DNA of 64,000 nt from Nitrospira sp. (GTDB lineage Bacteria > Nitrospirota > Nitrospiria > Nitrospirales > Nitrospiraceae): assembly GCA_015709715.1 (NCBI GenBank), contig CP054184.1:2713001-2777000 (forward strand). The letters are read 5' to 3'. The translations under genes and the position numbers were made by a program. Of the stretch, positions 25,767 through 35,106 are shown one piece after another. Position 1 is the stretch's first letter; each line of letters starts with the position of its first letter. The notes beneath the pieces are model-generated. The model did not search any database, was not told where the DNA came from, and saw only the letters and a program-made list of their open reading frames with translations.

Positions 25767-27462
25767 CCGAGGGACGCTTCGGATCTACTGAGTTGCGATA
25801 CCGTTCGGCATACTCCCGAATCCGGTCTTTCGGCACGGCGAACCAATCCAAGGTGTGGCGGATCAGCGTCACCGACGCTTCGACTTCGGGCTGGATGATC
25901 TCGGTCGCTCCCACGGCCGCCAACTTTTCGGCCTCCGTCTCACCGTGCGCGCGAGCCAGGATGCGTACGTGGGGATTCAGGCTGCGGATGCGGCGTACGG
26001 CCAACGTAGCGGGCTCGATTTCCGGCAAGGCCACAACGATGAGCGACGCATCCGCCGCTCGTGCCTGCGTCAGCAATTCGTGCTGGGAGGCATCTCCGTA
26101 CAGGCAAGGAGTGCCTCGAATCTGCAGCCGCCGAATGATATCCGGATCCCGCTCGATGACCACGTAGGGCAAGCCGAATTCCTCCAGCGCTTTTCCCAGC
26201 GCATTGCCCACCGCACCGAAGCCGCACAACACCACATGTTGCGGAGGAAGGTCTTGCTCGCCCGACCACGGCTCCGGTAGGCGGCGCTCCCGCGCAAGGC
26301 GGCGTTTGCCCAGCCAGCCGGGGACATACCGCACCAAGGCGGCGTTCAGCAGAATGGTCAGCAGTGAGGCGGCCAGCGTAGCATTGTAGACGTCGGCGCC
26401 GACGTGCCCCGCCGTTTTCGCCACCTGCACCAGGACGAACGAAAATTCCCCGATCTGGGTGAGGCCGATGCCTACGAGGATCGCAGTCGAAAACGCGTAC
26501 CCGAAAAGCCCCACTACCGTCGTCCAGATCACCAGCTTCCCCGCCATGATCAAGCCGATCATCGTGCCGAGCAGGGACAGGTTGTCGAGAATGACGTGCG
26601 GATCGATCAGGATGCCGATGGTCACGAAGAAGAGGGCGACGAACGCATCGCGCAGGGAGATCAAGCGGGCCAACGTCTCATGCCCATATTCGGAGCCACT
26701 GATGATCAGGCCGGCCAGGAACGCGCCCAACGCCAGCGACAGGCCGACCATCTGCGTGATGGCGGCGGTCCCCAGTCCGATGGCCAATGCCACGAGCAGG
26801 AAGAGTTCCCGATTCTGGGTTCTGGCTACACGCGTCAACAGGGGGGGGATCACCCTGGCCGCCAAATACCCGAAGGGGGCCAGGATCAGCAAGGCCTTCA
26901 GCAGGGCTTGGCCGATCAAGATGAGCCGTCCCGATTCGAACGTGCCGAGCGCGGGCACGAGCACGGTCATCGCCACGACGGCCAAGTCTTCGACCAGCGT
27001 AATGCCGATCATGACGCGCCCATGGCGGGAATGCAGCTCGCCGCGATCCAGCAGCAAGCGGGCCAGCACCATGGTGCTGGCCATCGAGATGGCCGCTCCG
27101 ATCACGATACTCTGCGTCACGGGCCAGCCGATCAGGCTGCCGACGCCGATGGCCAGCCCGATGGAGAGGAGAATGCCGAGGGGGCCGCCGACCAGGGCGA
27201 CCCATTTGACCCGCATCAGATCCTTGACCGAGAACTCCAACCCGATCGAGAACATCAGGAGGATGACACCGATCTCGGCAAAGAGATCGAACGTATGCAG
27301 GTCCGAAACGGAAAGGCCCGGCGTAAAGGGGCTGATGGCGATGCCGCCGAGGACGTACCCGAGCACTAGGGGCTGGCGCGCGATCCAGGCGAGGGCGCCG
27401 CCTGCGACGGCGGCCAGAAAGACGGTGGCGAGATCTCGGAAGAATAGGGGGTCCGGTTGCAC
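25696..27462 (-). CDS. CPA2 cation:proton antiporter with RCK/TrkA-N domain (KefB-like)
   Basis: 588 residues from the GTG at 27462. About 12 hydrophobic helices form a Na_H_Exchanger domain (residues 10-375; GVILLMFSIGLEFSVKDL is typical). A cytosolic Rossmann domain follows (HVVLCGFGAVGNALGKALE, then VVIERDPDIIRRLQIRG and YGDASQHELL), which gates K+ efflux in Kef-type systems by binding nucleotides or glutathione. A longer TTG start at 27564 is possible, but that sequence reads as a promoter: TTGACT, 17 bases, TATTCC on the minus strand. It leads a cluster with the broken ATPase and two Usp genes. Confidence 0.87.
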   Translation of the reverse strand: MQPDPLFFRDLATVFLAAVAGGALAWIARQPLVLGYVLGGIAISPFTPGLSVSDLHTFDLFAEIGVILLMFSIGLEFSVKDLMRVKWVALVGGPLGILLSIGLAIGVGSLIGWPVTQSIVIGAAISMASTMVLARLLLDRGELHSRHGRVMIGITLVEDLAVVAMTVLVPALGTFESGRLILIGQALLKALLILAPFGYLAARVIPPLLTRVARTQNRELFLLVALAIGLGTAAITQMVGLSLALGAFLAGLIISGSEYGHETLARLISLRDAFVALFFVTIGILIDPHVILDNLSLLGTMIGLIMAGKLVIWTTVVGLFGYAFSTAILVGIGLTQIGEFSFVLVQVAKTAGHVGADVYNATLAASLLTILLNAALVRYVPGWLGKRRLARERRLPEPWSGEQDLPPQHVVLCGFGAVGNALGKALEEFGLPYVVIERDPDIIRRLQIRGTPCLYGDASQHELLTQARAADASLIVVALPEIEPATLAVRRIRSLNPHVRILARAHGETEAEKLAAVGATEIIQPEVEASVTLIRHTLDWFAVPKDRIREYAERYRNSVDPKRPSGGSTQPSAEPNDDRKDDVGAVTN

Positions 27463-27709
27463 AAGGGTCCTGTTCTGTAAAAGTGCTGCATGCCAGCGGA
27501 AACGCCTAGAAGGATCGATACCCTGGACCAGGTGAGGAATAAAGCGCCCAGTGAGTAAAGTCAATCATTGCTTTGTGCGAGGACAGTCGTCCATTGCACC
27601 ACTTCCTTGTGGCCTTCCACCACAGATTCTTGGGGCAAGCTGTAGCAAGACACCCCGGACGGAGCACCTCTATATGGCCATGCGCGACTGATTCCGCTTC
27701 AGATGCCCA

Positions 27710-27752
27710 TTGACAACTTGCAGATACAATAGTAAGTAATTGATTACTTACT
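27710..27752 (+). promoter_or_regulatory. promoter and TetR operator of the ABC efflux operon
   Basis: TTGACA at 27710-27715 is a consensus -35. Seventeen bases on, TAAGTA is the likely -10. It is covered by a perfect palindrome at 27731-27752: AGTAAGTAAT-TG-ATTACTTACT, ten-base arms around two bases. This is the expected form and position of an operator for the TetR protein encoded 22 bases downstream. The rest of 27565-27773 holds no gene; on the minus strand it carries the antiporter promoter. Confidence 0.75.
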
Positions 27753-27773
27753 TTCTGTCTTCAGAGGAGCCAC

Positions 27774-28430
27774 ATGCCGTCTCATCCCAAACACCTTCCA
27801 GCGGATCAACGCCGAATCAGCGCGGTCCAGGCTGTGATCGCTTTAGCCGCGGTGCGGAATCCAACGGAGATTACAACTGCCGCCGTCGCCAAGCGGATGG
27901 GGCTGACTCAAGGGGCCTTGTTCAGGCACTTTCCGAGCAAAGACGCCATCTTGGAGGCAGTCATGAAATGGGTGGCGGACCGCTTGCTCGTGCGAATCGA
28001 CGCAGCCGCACAGGCTGCCTCCTCACCACTCAGCGCGTTAGAGGCCGTCTTCTTCACGCATATCGATTTTGTGGTCGAGCATCCCGGTGTCCCCCGGATG
28101 CTGATCGGTGAATTACAACGATCCGAAGACACGGTTACCAAGCGGATGGTGCGAACCTTGCTCCGTGCTTACACTGAGCGGCTGATTCGGCTCATGGAAG
28201 AAGGCAAGCAGCAGGGCCAGCTTGATCCGCATTTGGATACCGCAGCTGCTGCAACCCTGTTCGTGGGGACCATTCAGGGGTTGGTTCTGCAGTCATTGCT
28301 GACGGGAAACGTGCCACACATCCGCCGCCAAGCGCCCGATGCGTTTACCATCTATCGGCGCGGTATCGTTTCCCGCGGACAGCCAAGCGGAGCGAACGCC
28401 TCTCTCGGCGAGAACAACCACCCTGCATAG
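27774..28430 (+). CDS. TetR/AcrR-family repressor (CecR-like)
   Basis: 218 residues. N-terminal helix-turn-helix at about 25-55 (ITTAAVAKRMGLTQGALFRHFPSKDAIL), the classic TetR signature, then an all-helical ligand domain. GGAG lies upstream of the ATG. A 22-bp palindrome overlapping its promoter implies autorepression and control of the downstream genes: TolC-like channel, HlyD adaptor, two ATPases, two permeases and a DUF1207 protein. The arrangement recalls E. coli cecR-ybhGFSR. Confidence 0.9.
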   Translation: MPSHPKHLPADQRRISAVQAVIALAAVRNPTEITTAAVAKRMGLTQGALFRHFPSKDAILEAVMKWVADRLLVRIDAAAQAASSPLSALEAVFFTHIDFVVEHPGVPRMLIGELQRSEDTVTKRMVRTLLRAYTERLIRLMEEGKQQGQLDPHLDTAAAATLFVGTIQGLVLQSLLTGNVPHIRRQAPDAFTIYRRGIVSRGQPSGANASLGENNHPA

Positions 28431-28451
28431 CGCAAGAAAATGGAGCGACTG

Positions 28452-29795
28452 ATGAAGAAGCGAACATGGGGCATCGCGATAGTGGCATTTCTCTGGATGA
28501 CGTGCCTGGCGGCGGCTGCCGAGCTGTCTCCTGTGCCTCCCGAGTTGCGTCTGAGCCTTCACGACGCGATTCAGGCGGCGGTGGACAATAACGTCAACGT
28601 CCGTTTGCTGAAGGAACGGATTGCAGCGGCACAGTCCGCCGCCGATACCAGTCGTGGTGCCCTGTTGCCGAATGTCGCGGGATATATGAACGGCCGAAAC
28701 CAGACGGTCAACCTCGCCGCCTTCGGTCTGCCGGCGGATCGGCTGAGCGGGCTGGGGCTGACCCGCAGCGTCACCGATCCCTTCGAAGTCTACGATGCGC
28801 GCGCAACTTTGGTGCAGAACCTCTTCAGCATCAGCTTGATCCAACGGTGGCGAGCGGCACGGACCGGCATTGATGTCGCTCAACTCGAGGCGGAAGTCGC
28901 GAAACGCGACGTCATGGCGACGGTGGGACTCTTATACCTGGAAGCACTGCGAGGGAGTGAGGCCGTGAAGGCTCGCCAAGCCGATATCGACCTGAGTGAG
29001 CAATTGCTCAAGTTGGCACAGGACCGGAAAGCGGCCGGCGTCGCTACCGGCTTGGACGTGACGAGGGAAGAAGTGCAATTGGAGAACAATCGGCAGCGTC
29101 TCCTGATGGCGCAGAATGAGCAAGAGAGTGCCCGCCTGAACTTGATACGTGCGTTGGGAATTTCATTCGATGTGCGGCTAGTCCTGACCGATGCATTGAA
29201 GTTCGTCGAGGTTACATCACAGTCAGCCGATGTCGCGTTATCCGTGGCCCGAGAAAATCGTGCTGAGCTGAAAGCTCAGGCCCAGCGGGAAAAGTTGGCC
29301 TCGCTGAGCCTGAGCTCGATCACGAGCGAACGGATCCCCTCCTTGGCGCTCAACGGCGACTATGGGTGGATTGGGCTCAAGCCTGATGAGGGGCTGGCGA
29401 CGAGGACGATCGGGATGACGCTGTCCATTCCCATCTTCGACGGCGGCCAACGGGAAAGTCGCATATCGGAAAGCCGCAGTCGGGTGCGGCAGGAATCAAT
29501 CCGAATGAAAGACGTCTCGGATCAGGTGACCCTTGAAGTACGAAACGCCTTGCTTACGTTGGGCTCATCGACGCAGCAAGTCGCTGTGGCGCAGAAGGGC
29601 TTGGATCTATCGCTCAAGGAGCTACAGTTCGCCCGCGATCGGTTCGCGGCGGGGCTGGCCACCAATATCGAAGTGACGAATGCGCAAACTTCCGTGGCGC
29701 GCGCTCGCGACAATCTCATCGAAGCGTTGTTCCGCCTGAACGCGTCGCGCATCAATTTAGCGCGTGCCAAGGGAGAGATCGAAACGATCTTCTGA
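28452..29795 (+). CDS. TolC-family outer-membrane efflux channel
   Basis: 447 residues; signal peptide ending CLAAAA, then two OEP repeats with long coiled-coil hairpins (LQRWRAARTGIDVAQLEAEVAKRD region and the mirrored C-terminal half). The motifs DRKAAGVATGLDVTREEVQLEN and DRFAAGLATNIEVTNAQTSVAR are the paired TolC repeats. ATG at 28452 is preceded by GGAG; an ATG 12 bases upstream is also possible. It supplies the outer-membrane exit for the ABC transporter that follows. Confidence 0.9.
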   Translation: MKKRTWGIAIVAFLWMTCLAAAAELSPVPPELRLSLHDAIQAAVDNNVNVRLLKERIAAAQSAADTSRGALLPNVAGYMNGRNQTVNLAAFGLPADRLSGLGLTRSVTDPFEVYDARATLVQNLFSISLIQRWRAARTGIDVAQLEAEVAKRDVMATVGLLYLEALRGSEAVKARQADIDLSEQLLKLAQDRKAAGVATGLDVTREEVQLENNRQRLLMAQNEQESARLNLIRALGISFDVRLVLTDALKFVEVTSQSADVALSVARENRAELKAQAQREKLASLSLSSITSERIPSLALNGDYGWIGLKPDEGLATRTIGMTLSIPIFDGGQRESRISESRSRVRQESIRMKDVSDQVTLEVRNALLTLGSSTQQVAVAQKGLDLSLKELQFARDRFAAGLATNIEVTNAQTSVARARDNLIEALFRLNASRINLARAKGEIETIF

Positions 29796-29824
29796 CTCCC
29801 GAAGCTTCCTAGGAAAGAGGGGAA

Positions 29825-30925
29825 ATGGGCATAGGTACGGCGACTAGTTCCGATAAACCGATGGCTCCTCGGCCCACTGCTCAGGGTGCAGCATCTCGAA
29901 GAGGAAACCTCCGTCCGTGGAGGGGGATGATCCTTGCCGCCGGCGCCCTCCTCGTCGCCCTCGCCAGCCTCTACATGCAGTCGAAGCCTGCACCGGAATC
30001 CGAAAGGTTACGGGTGTCGGGCAATATCGAAATGACCGACGCCGAGGTCAGTTTCAAAATCCCGGGCCGCGTGGTCGAGCGTCTGGCATCGGAAGGGGAG
30101 ATGGTCGAGGCGAGACAGGTCGTTGCTCGATTGGATACCGGCGAGCTGGGGCAGGACGTTGCATTGCGCAAGGCGGAGGTCCGGGCTGCCGAAGCCGCGC
30201 TGGCCGAGCTGGAGACGGGATCCCGTCCGGAGGAGATTGCGCAAGCGGGGGCCGTCGTCAGGAAGGCGCAGGCGGACGTGTCGCGGGCCAGGGCGGATCT
30301 CATGCGGCTGAAACGGCTGTACGAGCAGGACAACGTCTCGGAACAGGAGTACGATGCGGCCAAGACGGCGGTGGCAGTGACCGAGGCCACACTCGGTGAG
30401 GCGCAGGAGCAGTTGCGTCTGGTCCGGAAAGGTCCTCGCATTGAAAAGATCGAGCGGTCGCGGGCACAGCTGCAGCAGGCCAAAGAAGCACTGGCGCTGG
30501 CCCAGACTAGGCTGGGTTATGCCACGCTGACCTCTCCGCTGACCGGGCTCGTACTCTCCCACAACATCGAACCGGGTGAGTTCGTCGCTGCCGGCACGCC
30601 GATCGTGACCGTCGGCGACCTGGCGCACGTGTGGCTGCGGGCCTACGTCGATGAAACGGACCTCGGCCGGGTGAAGGTGGGGCAAACGGCCACCGTGACG
30701 ACTGACACGTTTCCGGACAAGGCCTACGAAGGCCGCGTGTCCTTCATCGCCTCCCAGGCCGAGTTCACGCCGAAGAGCGTCCAGACCGAGAAGGAGCGGG
30801 TCAAGCTGGTCTATCGCATCAAGATCACCATCGACAATCCTCACATGGAGCTCAAGGCCGGGATGCCGGCTGATGCACAAATTCGGCTCGACGATCGTGC
30901 GGAGGAATCTGGTGGAAGCCATTAA
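29825..30925 (+). CDS. HlyD-family membrane fusion protein (YbhG-like)
   Basis: 366 residues; one N-terminal membrane helix (GMILAAGALLVALASLYMQ), a lipoyl half motif before and after a long coiled coil (about 105-215, rich in Ala, Glu, Arg), then a beta-barrel domain (VWLRAYVDETDLGRVKVGQ). AAAGAGGGG precedes the ATG. It bridges the ABC permeases to the TolC-like channel. Its last 14 bases overlap the start of the first ATPase gene. Confidence 0.9.
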   Translation: MGIGTATSSDKPMAPRPTAQGAASRRGNLRPWRGMILAAGALLVALASLYMQSKPAPESERLRVSGNIEMTDAEVSFKIPGRVVERLASEGEMVEARQVVARLDTGELGQDVALRKAEVRAAEAALAELETGSRPEEIAQAGAVVRKAQADVSRARADLMRLKRLYEQDNVSEQEYDAAKTAVAVTEATLGEAQEQLRLVRKGPRIEKIERSRAQLQQAKEALALAQTRLGYATLTSPLTGLVLSHNIEPGEFVAAGTPIVTVGDLAHVWLRAYVDETDLGRVKVGQTATVTTDTFPDKAYEGRVSFIASQAEFTPKSVQTEKERVKLVYRIKITIDNPHMELKAGMPADAQIRLDDRAEESGGSH

Positions 30926-31865
30926 GCTCGCCCATCTCACGCGATCGTTCGGCGTGGTTCGCGCGGTCGAAGATTTGAACTTCACGGTGGCAGCCGGAGA
31001 AATTTTCGGCCTCGTCGGACCGGACGGTGCCGGCAAAACCACCACGATGCGGCTCTTGACCGGCGTGATGGAGCCGACTGACGGCGACGCCTGGGTCATG
31101 GGAAAGCATGTGGTCCGGGAAGCCGAGGCGGTGAAAGACGACATCGGGTATATGAGCCAGCGATTCGGGCTCTATCCGGATCTGACGGTGGACGAAAACA
31201 TCCATTTCTACGCGGATCTGTACGGGGTTCCCACGCAAGGGCGCGAGCAGAAGATCCACGAATTGCTCTCGTTCAGTAATCTCACTCCCTTCAAGAAGCG
31301 GCAGGCCGGGCGGTTATCCGGGGGGATGAAGCAGAAGCTGGGGCTAGCCTGCGCGTTGATCCATACGCCGAAAGTCTTGTTCCTGGACGAGCCGACGAAC
31401 GGCGTCGATCCGGTCTCGCGGCGCGACTTCTGGCGGATTCTCTATTCCCTTCTCAAAGACGGCGTCACGATCTTCGTCTCTACCGCCTATCTGGACGAAG
31501 CGGAACGGTGCCATCGGGTGGCGCTGTTGCATCAGGGCCGTCTCCTGGCTTGCGACACCCCGGATCGAGTCAAAAGCCTCATGCGGGGCACGATCCTTGA
31601 GGTCCGCGTCAGCCGGGCGCGCGAGGCCGCGGCATTGCTCAAGCGGCGCATGAAAGCCGAATCGATCGGCCTCTTCGGCGATCGCATCCATGTGGTGACG
31701 ATGAACAAGGCGCAGACGGCGCACGAGGTGCCGGGCATCCTACAAAGTGAGAGATTCATGCTGCACGGAGTGCGACAGATTGAGCCCTCCCTGGAAGATG
31801 TCTTTATCTCGGTGCTGACGAGCGAGCAGGCTGTCGCTCAGCAGGAGCCGACCCATGTCCTCTGA
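30912..31865 (+). CDS. ABC-2 exporter ATPase subunit A
   Basis: 317 residues. Walker A GPDGAGKTTT (Asp in place of the common Asn), signature LSGGMKQKLGLACAL, Walker B KVLFLDEPTNGVDP, followed by a C-terminal regulatory extension. GTG 30912 was preferred to the upstream ATG because CGGAGG lies six bases before it. The H-loop histidine is replaced: STAYLDEAERC stands where ATPases usually have TH. This half may therefore be weakly active and paired with the next ATPase, as in the fused two-ATPase YbhF. Confidence 0.9.
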   Translation: MEAIKLAHLTRSFGVVRAVEDLNFTVAAGEIFGLVGPDGAGKTTTMRLLTGVMEPTDGDAWVMGKHVVREAEAVKDDIGYMSQRFGLYPDLTVDENIHFYADLYGVPTQGREQKIHELLSFSNLTPFKKRQAGRLSGGMKQKLGLACALIHTPKVLFLDEPTNGVDPVSRRDFWRILYSLLKDGVTIFVSTAYLDEAERCHRVALLHQGRLLACDTPDRVKSLMRGTILEVRVSRAREAAALLKRRMKAESIGLFGDRIHVVTMNKAQTAHEVPGILQSERFMLHGVRQIEPSLEDVFISVLTSEQAVAQQEPTHVL

Positions 31866-32832
31866 TCAGGAGCCCTCTGCGGTCGTGGTCCGCGATCTGG
31901 AAAAGCGGTTCGGCTCATTCGTCGCGGTCAACCGGATCAGCCTGGACGTCACAGCCGGAGAGATCTTCGGCTTTCTCGGACCGAACGGAGCTGGCAAGTC
32001 CACGACCATCCGCATGCTGTGCGGACTGCTCACGCCGACGGCGGGCACCGGGACCGTCGCCGGCTTCGACATCATGCGGGAGGCGGAGCGGATCAAGGCC
32101 CACATCGGCTACATGAGCCAGAAGTTCTCGCTCTACGAGGATCTGACGGTCGAGGAGAATATCGATTTTTACAGCGGCATCTACCGCATTCCAAAAGAGA
32201 AGAAGGCGGAGCGGAAAGGGTGGGTCATCGAGATGGCGGGTCTCTCGGATCATCGACACTCGCGGACCGCCGTCCTCTCGGGAGGCTGGAAGCAACGGCT
32301 CGCGTTGGGCTGTGCCATCCTGCACGAGCCGCCGATCATCTTCCTCGATGAGCCGACGTCCGGTGTGGACCCGATCAGCCGCCGGAGCTTCTGGGATCTC
32401 ATTTACGAGTTGGCCGGACGAGGCGTGACCGTCTTCGTGACGACCCACTATATGGAAGAGGCCGAGTACTGTGACCGGTTGGGATTGATCTATCGGGGCG
32501 AGTTGATCGCAGCTGGGACGCCGGAGGAGCTGAAGACGCGGTTCATGCAGGACGACATCATCGAAGTGTTGTGCGAACAACCTCAGGAGGCGATGTTTGC
32601 GCTCGGGGACGTCGGAGGAGTCAAGGAAGCGGCCTTGTTCGGCAAGGGATTGCATGTCGTCGTCGAGCGCCGGGCGGGGGACGTCATCCCTGCGATCACG
32701 GACCGGCTGGCGGAGCGGAACTTTGCAGTATCGCGGGCGGAGCGGATCGTGCCGTCGCTGGAGGACGTGTTCGTCTCGTTGATCGAGGCGCGGGACCGGC
32801 AGGAGCGGCCTCAGGCCGAGGTGACGGGATGA
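31855..32832 (+). CDS. ABC-2 exporter ATPase subunit B
   Basis: 325 residues with a full set of motifs: Walker A GPNGAGKSTT, signature LSGGWKQRLALGCAI, Walker B IIFLDEPTSGVDP and switch histidine in FVTTHYMEEAEYC. It overlaps ATPase A by 11 bases and the permease by four. Having a normal H-loop, it is probably the catalytically competent partner of a heterodimer. Confidence 0.92.
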   Translation: MSSDQEPSAVVVRDLEKRFGSFVAVNRISLDVTAGEIFGFLGPNGAGKSTTIRMLCGLLTPTAGTGTVAGFDIMREAERIKAHIGYMSQKFSLYEDLTVEENIDFYSGIYRIPKEKKAERKGWVIEMAGLSDHRHSRTAVLSGGWKQRLALGCAILHEPPIIFLDEPTSGVDPISRRSFWDLIYELAGRGVTVFVTTHYMEEAEYCDRLGLIYRGELIAAGTPEELKTRFMQDDIIEVLCEQPQEAMFALGDVGGVKEAALFGKGLHVVVERRAGDVIPAITDRLAERNFAVSRAERIVPSLEDVFVSLIEARDRQERPQAEVTG

Positions 32833-33962
32833 ATGGGCGGCGCATCTGGGCGGTCGCCCGCAAAGAGAGCATCCATATCATCCGGGACTGGCGCAGCCTC
32901 GTCATGGGGATCGCCATCCCCATCCTCTTGTTGATCCTGTTCGGCTATGCGCTGACGCTGGACGTGGACGAGGTGCCGCTCGTGGTATGGGATCAGAGCG
33001 GTACGGAAACCAGCCGGCGCTTCATCAGCCAGTTCGACGGCTCGCCCTATTTCAGCCTGCGCCGGTACGTGCAGACCTATGCGGACGTCGAGCAGGCCAT
33101 CGATGCGGGGAGTGCGCTGGTGGCGCTGATCATCCCGACCGATTTCGGTCCGGACGTCGACGCGGGACGGCTGACACGGGTGCAGGCCATCATGGACGGC
33201 AGCGACTCGAACACGGCGACGATCGTGCTCGGCTATGTGGAGACCGTGGCGCGGACCTACAACCAGGATCTGGCGATCGAACAGACGGCGCGCAAGAGCG
33301 GCCGGACCGTGACCGTTCCGCTCGACCTGCGCCCGCGCGTCTGGTTCAACGCCGACATGGAATCCAAGAACTACATCATTCCGGGGTTGATCGCAGTGAT
33401 CATGATGGTCATCGCCGCGATGTTGACCTCACTCACGGTAGCGCGGGAGTGGGAAACCGGCACGATGGAGCAGGTCATCTCGACGCCGCTGAAAGGCTCG
33501 GAATTGATTCTGGGAAAGCTGCTGCCGTATTTCGGCATCGGTCTGTTCGATGTCCTTGTGGCCGTGCTGATGGGCGAGTTTCTGTTCCGAGTGCCGCTGC
33601 GCGGCAGCGTCGCACTCCTGTTCGGCATGGCGGCCGTCTTCTTGGGCGGGGCACTCTCGCTCGGCATGTTGATCAGCATCGTGACCAAAACGCAATTGTT
33701 GGCCAGTCAACTGGCCATGGTGGTCACGTTCCTGCCGGCCTTCCTGCTCTCCGGATTCATGTACGACATCAGCAACATGCCGAACGTGGTCCAGGCCATC
33801 ACCCACGTGGTGCCGGCCCGGTATTTCGTCTCGCTGTTGAAGGGTATTTATCTGAAAGGGATCGGCCTGGAGCTCCTCGTCTTTGAGGCGATGCTGCTGG
33901 CCGGCTTCGGCCTGCTAGTGCTCTTGGTCGCCAATCTGGTCTTCGAGAAAAAGATGGTGTGA
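32829..33962 (+). CDS. ABC-2 exporter permease 1 (YbhS-like)
   Basis: 377 residues: helix 1 (LVMGIAIPILLLILFGYALTL), a large periplasmic domain (about 45-175), then five helices beginning with NYIIPGLIAVIMMVIAAMLTSL and the ABC-2 motif REWETGTMEQVISTPLKGSEL. ATG 32829 overlaps the ATPase stop as ATGA. Substrate is unknown; relatives export drugs or other amphiphiles. Confidence 0.92.
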   Translation: MNGRRIWAVARKESIHIIRDWRSLVMGIAIPILLLILFGYALTLDVDEVPLVVWDQSGTETSRRFISQFDGSPYFSLRRYVQTYADVEQAIDAGSALVALIIPTDFGPDVDAGRLTRVQAIMDGSDSNTATIVLGYVETVARTYNQDLAIEQTARKSGRTVTVPLDLRPRVWFNADMESKNYIIPGLIAVIMMVIAAMLTSLTVAREWETGTMEQVISTPLKGSELILGKLLPYFGIGLFDVLVAVLMGEFLFRVPLRGSVALLFGMAAVFLGGALSLGMLISIVTKTQLLASQLAMVVTFLPAFLLSGFMYDISNMPNVVQAITHVVPARYFVSLLKGIYLKGIGLELLVFEAMLLAGFGLLVLLVANLVFEKKMV

Positions 33963-33969
33963 GCAGACG

Positions 33970-35100
33970 ATGTTCGAACGAATCGCGCAGATGCTGACCA
34001 AGGAATTCGTCCAGATCCTTCGCGATCCACGGATGAGAACCGTCATTTTCGTGATGCCCCTCGTGCAGACGCTCGTGTTCGGCTATGCCGTCACCACGGA
34101 CGTCACCCGCATCCCGACCGCGATCTTCGATCTGGACAACAGCCGCGCCAGCCGTGAGTTGACCGCCCGGTTCACCGGCTCCGGCTATTTCGACGTGGCG
34201 GCGTACGTCGATCGCGAAGACCAAGCTCGGGACCTCGTGGATCATGGCACGGTCAAAGCGGTGCTGCAGATGAACAAAGGGTTTGGAGACGATCTCCGGG
34301 CCGGCCGGACGGCGGCGGTACAGGTCATCGTGGACGGGACGGACTCCAACACGGCAGGCATCGTGCTGAACTACGCCGGGCAAATCGCCGGCCGATTCAG
34401 CGAGACAGTGATGCAGGCACGCATCATCCGGGCCACCGGTGAGCCGGCCACCCCCGCTCGCGTGGCGGTGGAGACGCGCGCGTGGTTCAACGAGAACCTC
34501 GAAAGTCGCAACTTCTATGTCCCCGGGGTCATCGTGCTGATCGTCACGCTGGTCACGCTGATGTTGTCGAGCATGGCGGTGGTCCGCGAAAAGGAAATCG
34601 GAACGATCGAGCAGATCATGGTGACGCCGATCAAGCAAGCGGAGTTCATTCTGGGCAAGACCTTGCCCTTCGCGCTGATCGGCTTCGCCGACGTGGCGCT
34701 CGTGACCGTGATGGCCGCCTATTGGTTTGACGTGCCCTTCAGAGGCAGCCTGTGGCTCCTCATCGGAGCGACAAGCCTGTATCTGATGAGCACACTGGGC
34801 ATCGGTCTGCTGATCTCGACCATCAGCCGGACGCAACAGCAGGCGATGATGAGCGCCTTTTTCTACTACTTTCCCGCCATGCTGCTGTCCGGTTTTGTGT
34901 TCCCGATCGCCAACATGCCGGAGGTTGTGCAGTGGGTAACCTACCTCAACCCACTGCGCTATTTTCTCGTGATCATCCGTGGGATCTTTCTCAAAGGCGT
35001 GGGAGTGGAGATCCTGTGGCCGCAGATGGCGGCGCTGTTGCTTCTGGGGACCGCAACGCTGTGGCTGGCGACGAGGCGTTTCCACAAGACCACCGGGTAG
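33970..35100 (+). CDS. ABC-2 exporter permease 2 (YbhR-like)
   Basis: 376 residues with the same plan as permease 1: helix 1 (TVIFVMPLVQTLVFGYAV), periplasmic domain, then NFYVPGVIVLIVTLVTLML and REKEIGTIEQIMVTPIKQAEF. It starts seven bases after permease 1. The two would form the heterodimeric membrane core of the pump. Confidence 0.92.
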   Translation: MFERIAQMLTKEFVQILRDPRMRTVIFVMPLVQTLVFGYAVTTDVTRIPTAIFDLDNSRASRELTARFTGSGYFDVAAYVDREDQARDLVDHGTVKAVLQMNKGFGDDLRAGRTAAVQVIVDGTDSNTAGIVLNYAGQIAGRFSETVMQARIIRATGEPATPARVAVETRAWFNENLESRNFYVPGVIVLIVTLVTLMLSSMAVVREKEIGTIEQIMVTPIKQAEFILGKTLPFALIGFADVALVTVMAAYWFDVPFRGSLWLLIGATSLYLMSTLGIGLLISTISRTQQQAMMSAFFYYFPAMLLSGFVFPIANMPEVVQWVTYLNPLRYFLVIIRGIFLKGVGVEILWPQMAALLLLGTATLWLATRRFHKTTG

Positions 35101-35106
35101 GCCGAT

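Noticed and set aside
27559-27564. TTG start of the antiporter at 27564
   Set aside because: The triplet is part of TTGACT, which with TATTCC 17 bases on looks like its promoter; GTG 27462 gives the normal family N-terminus.
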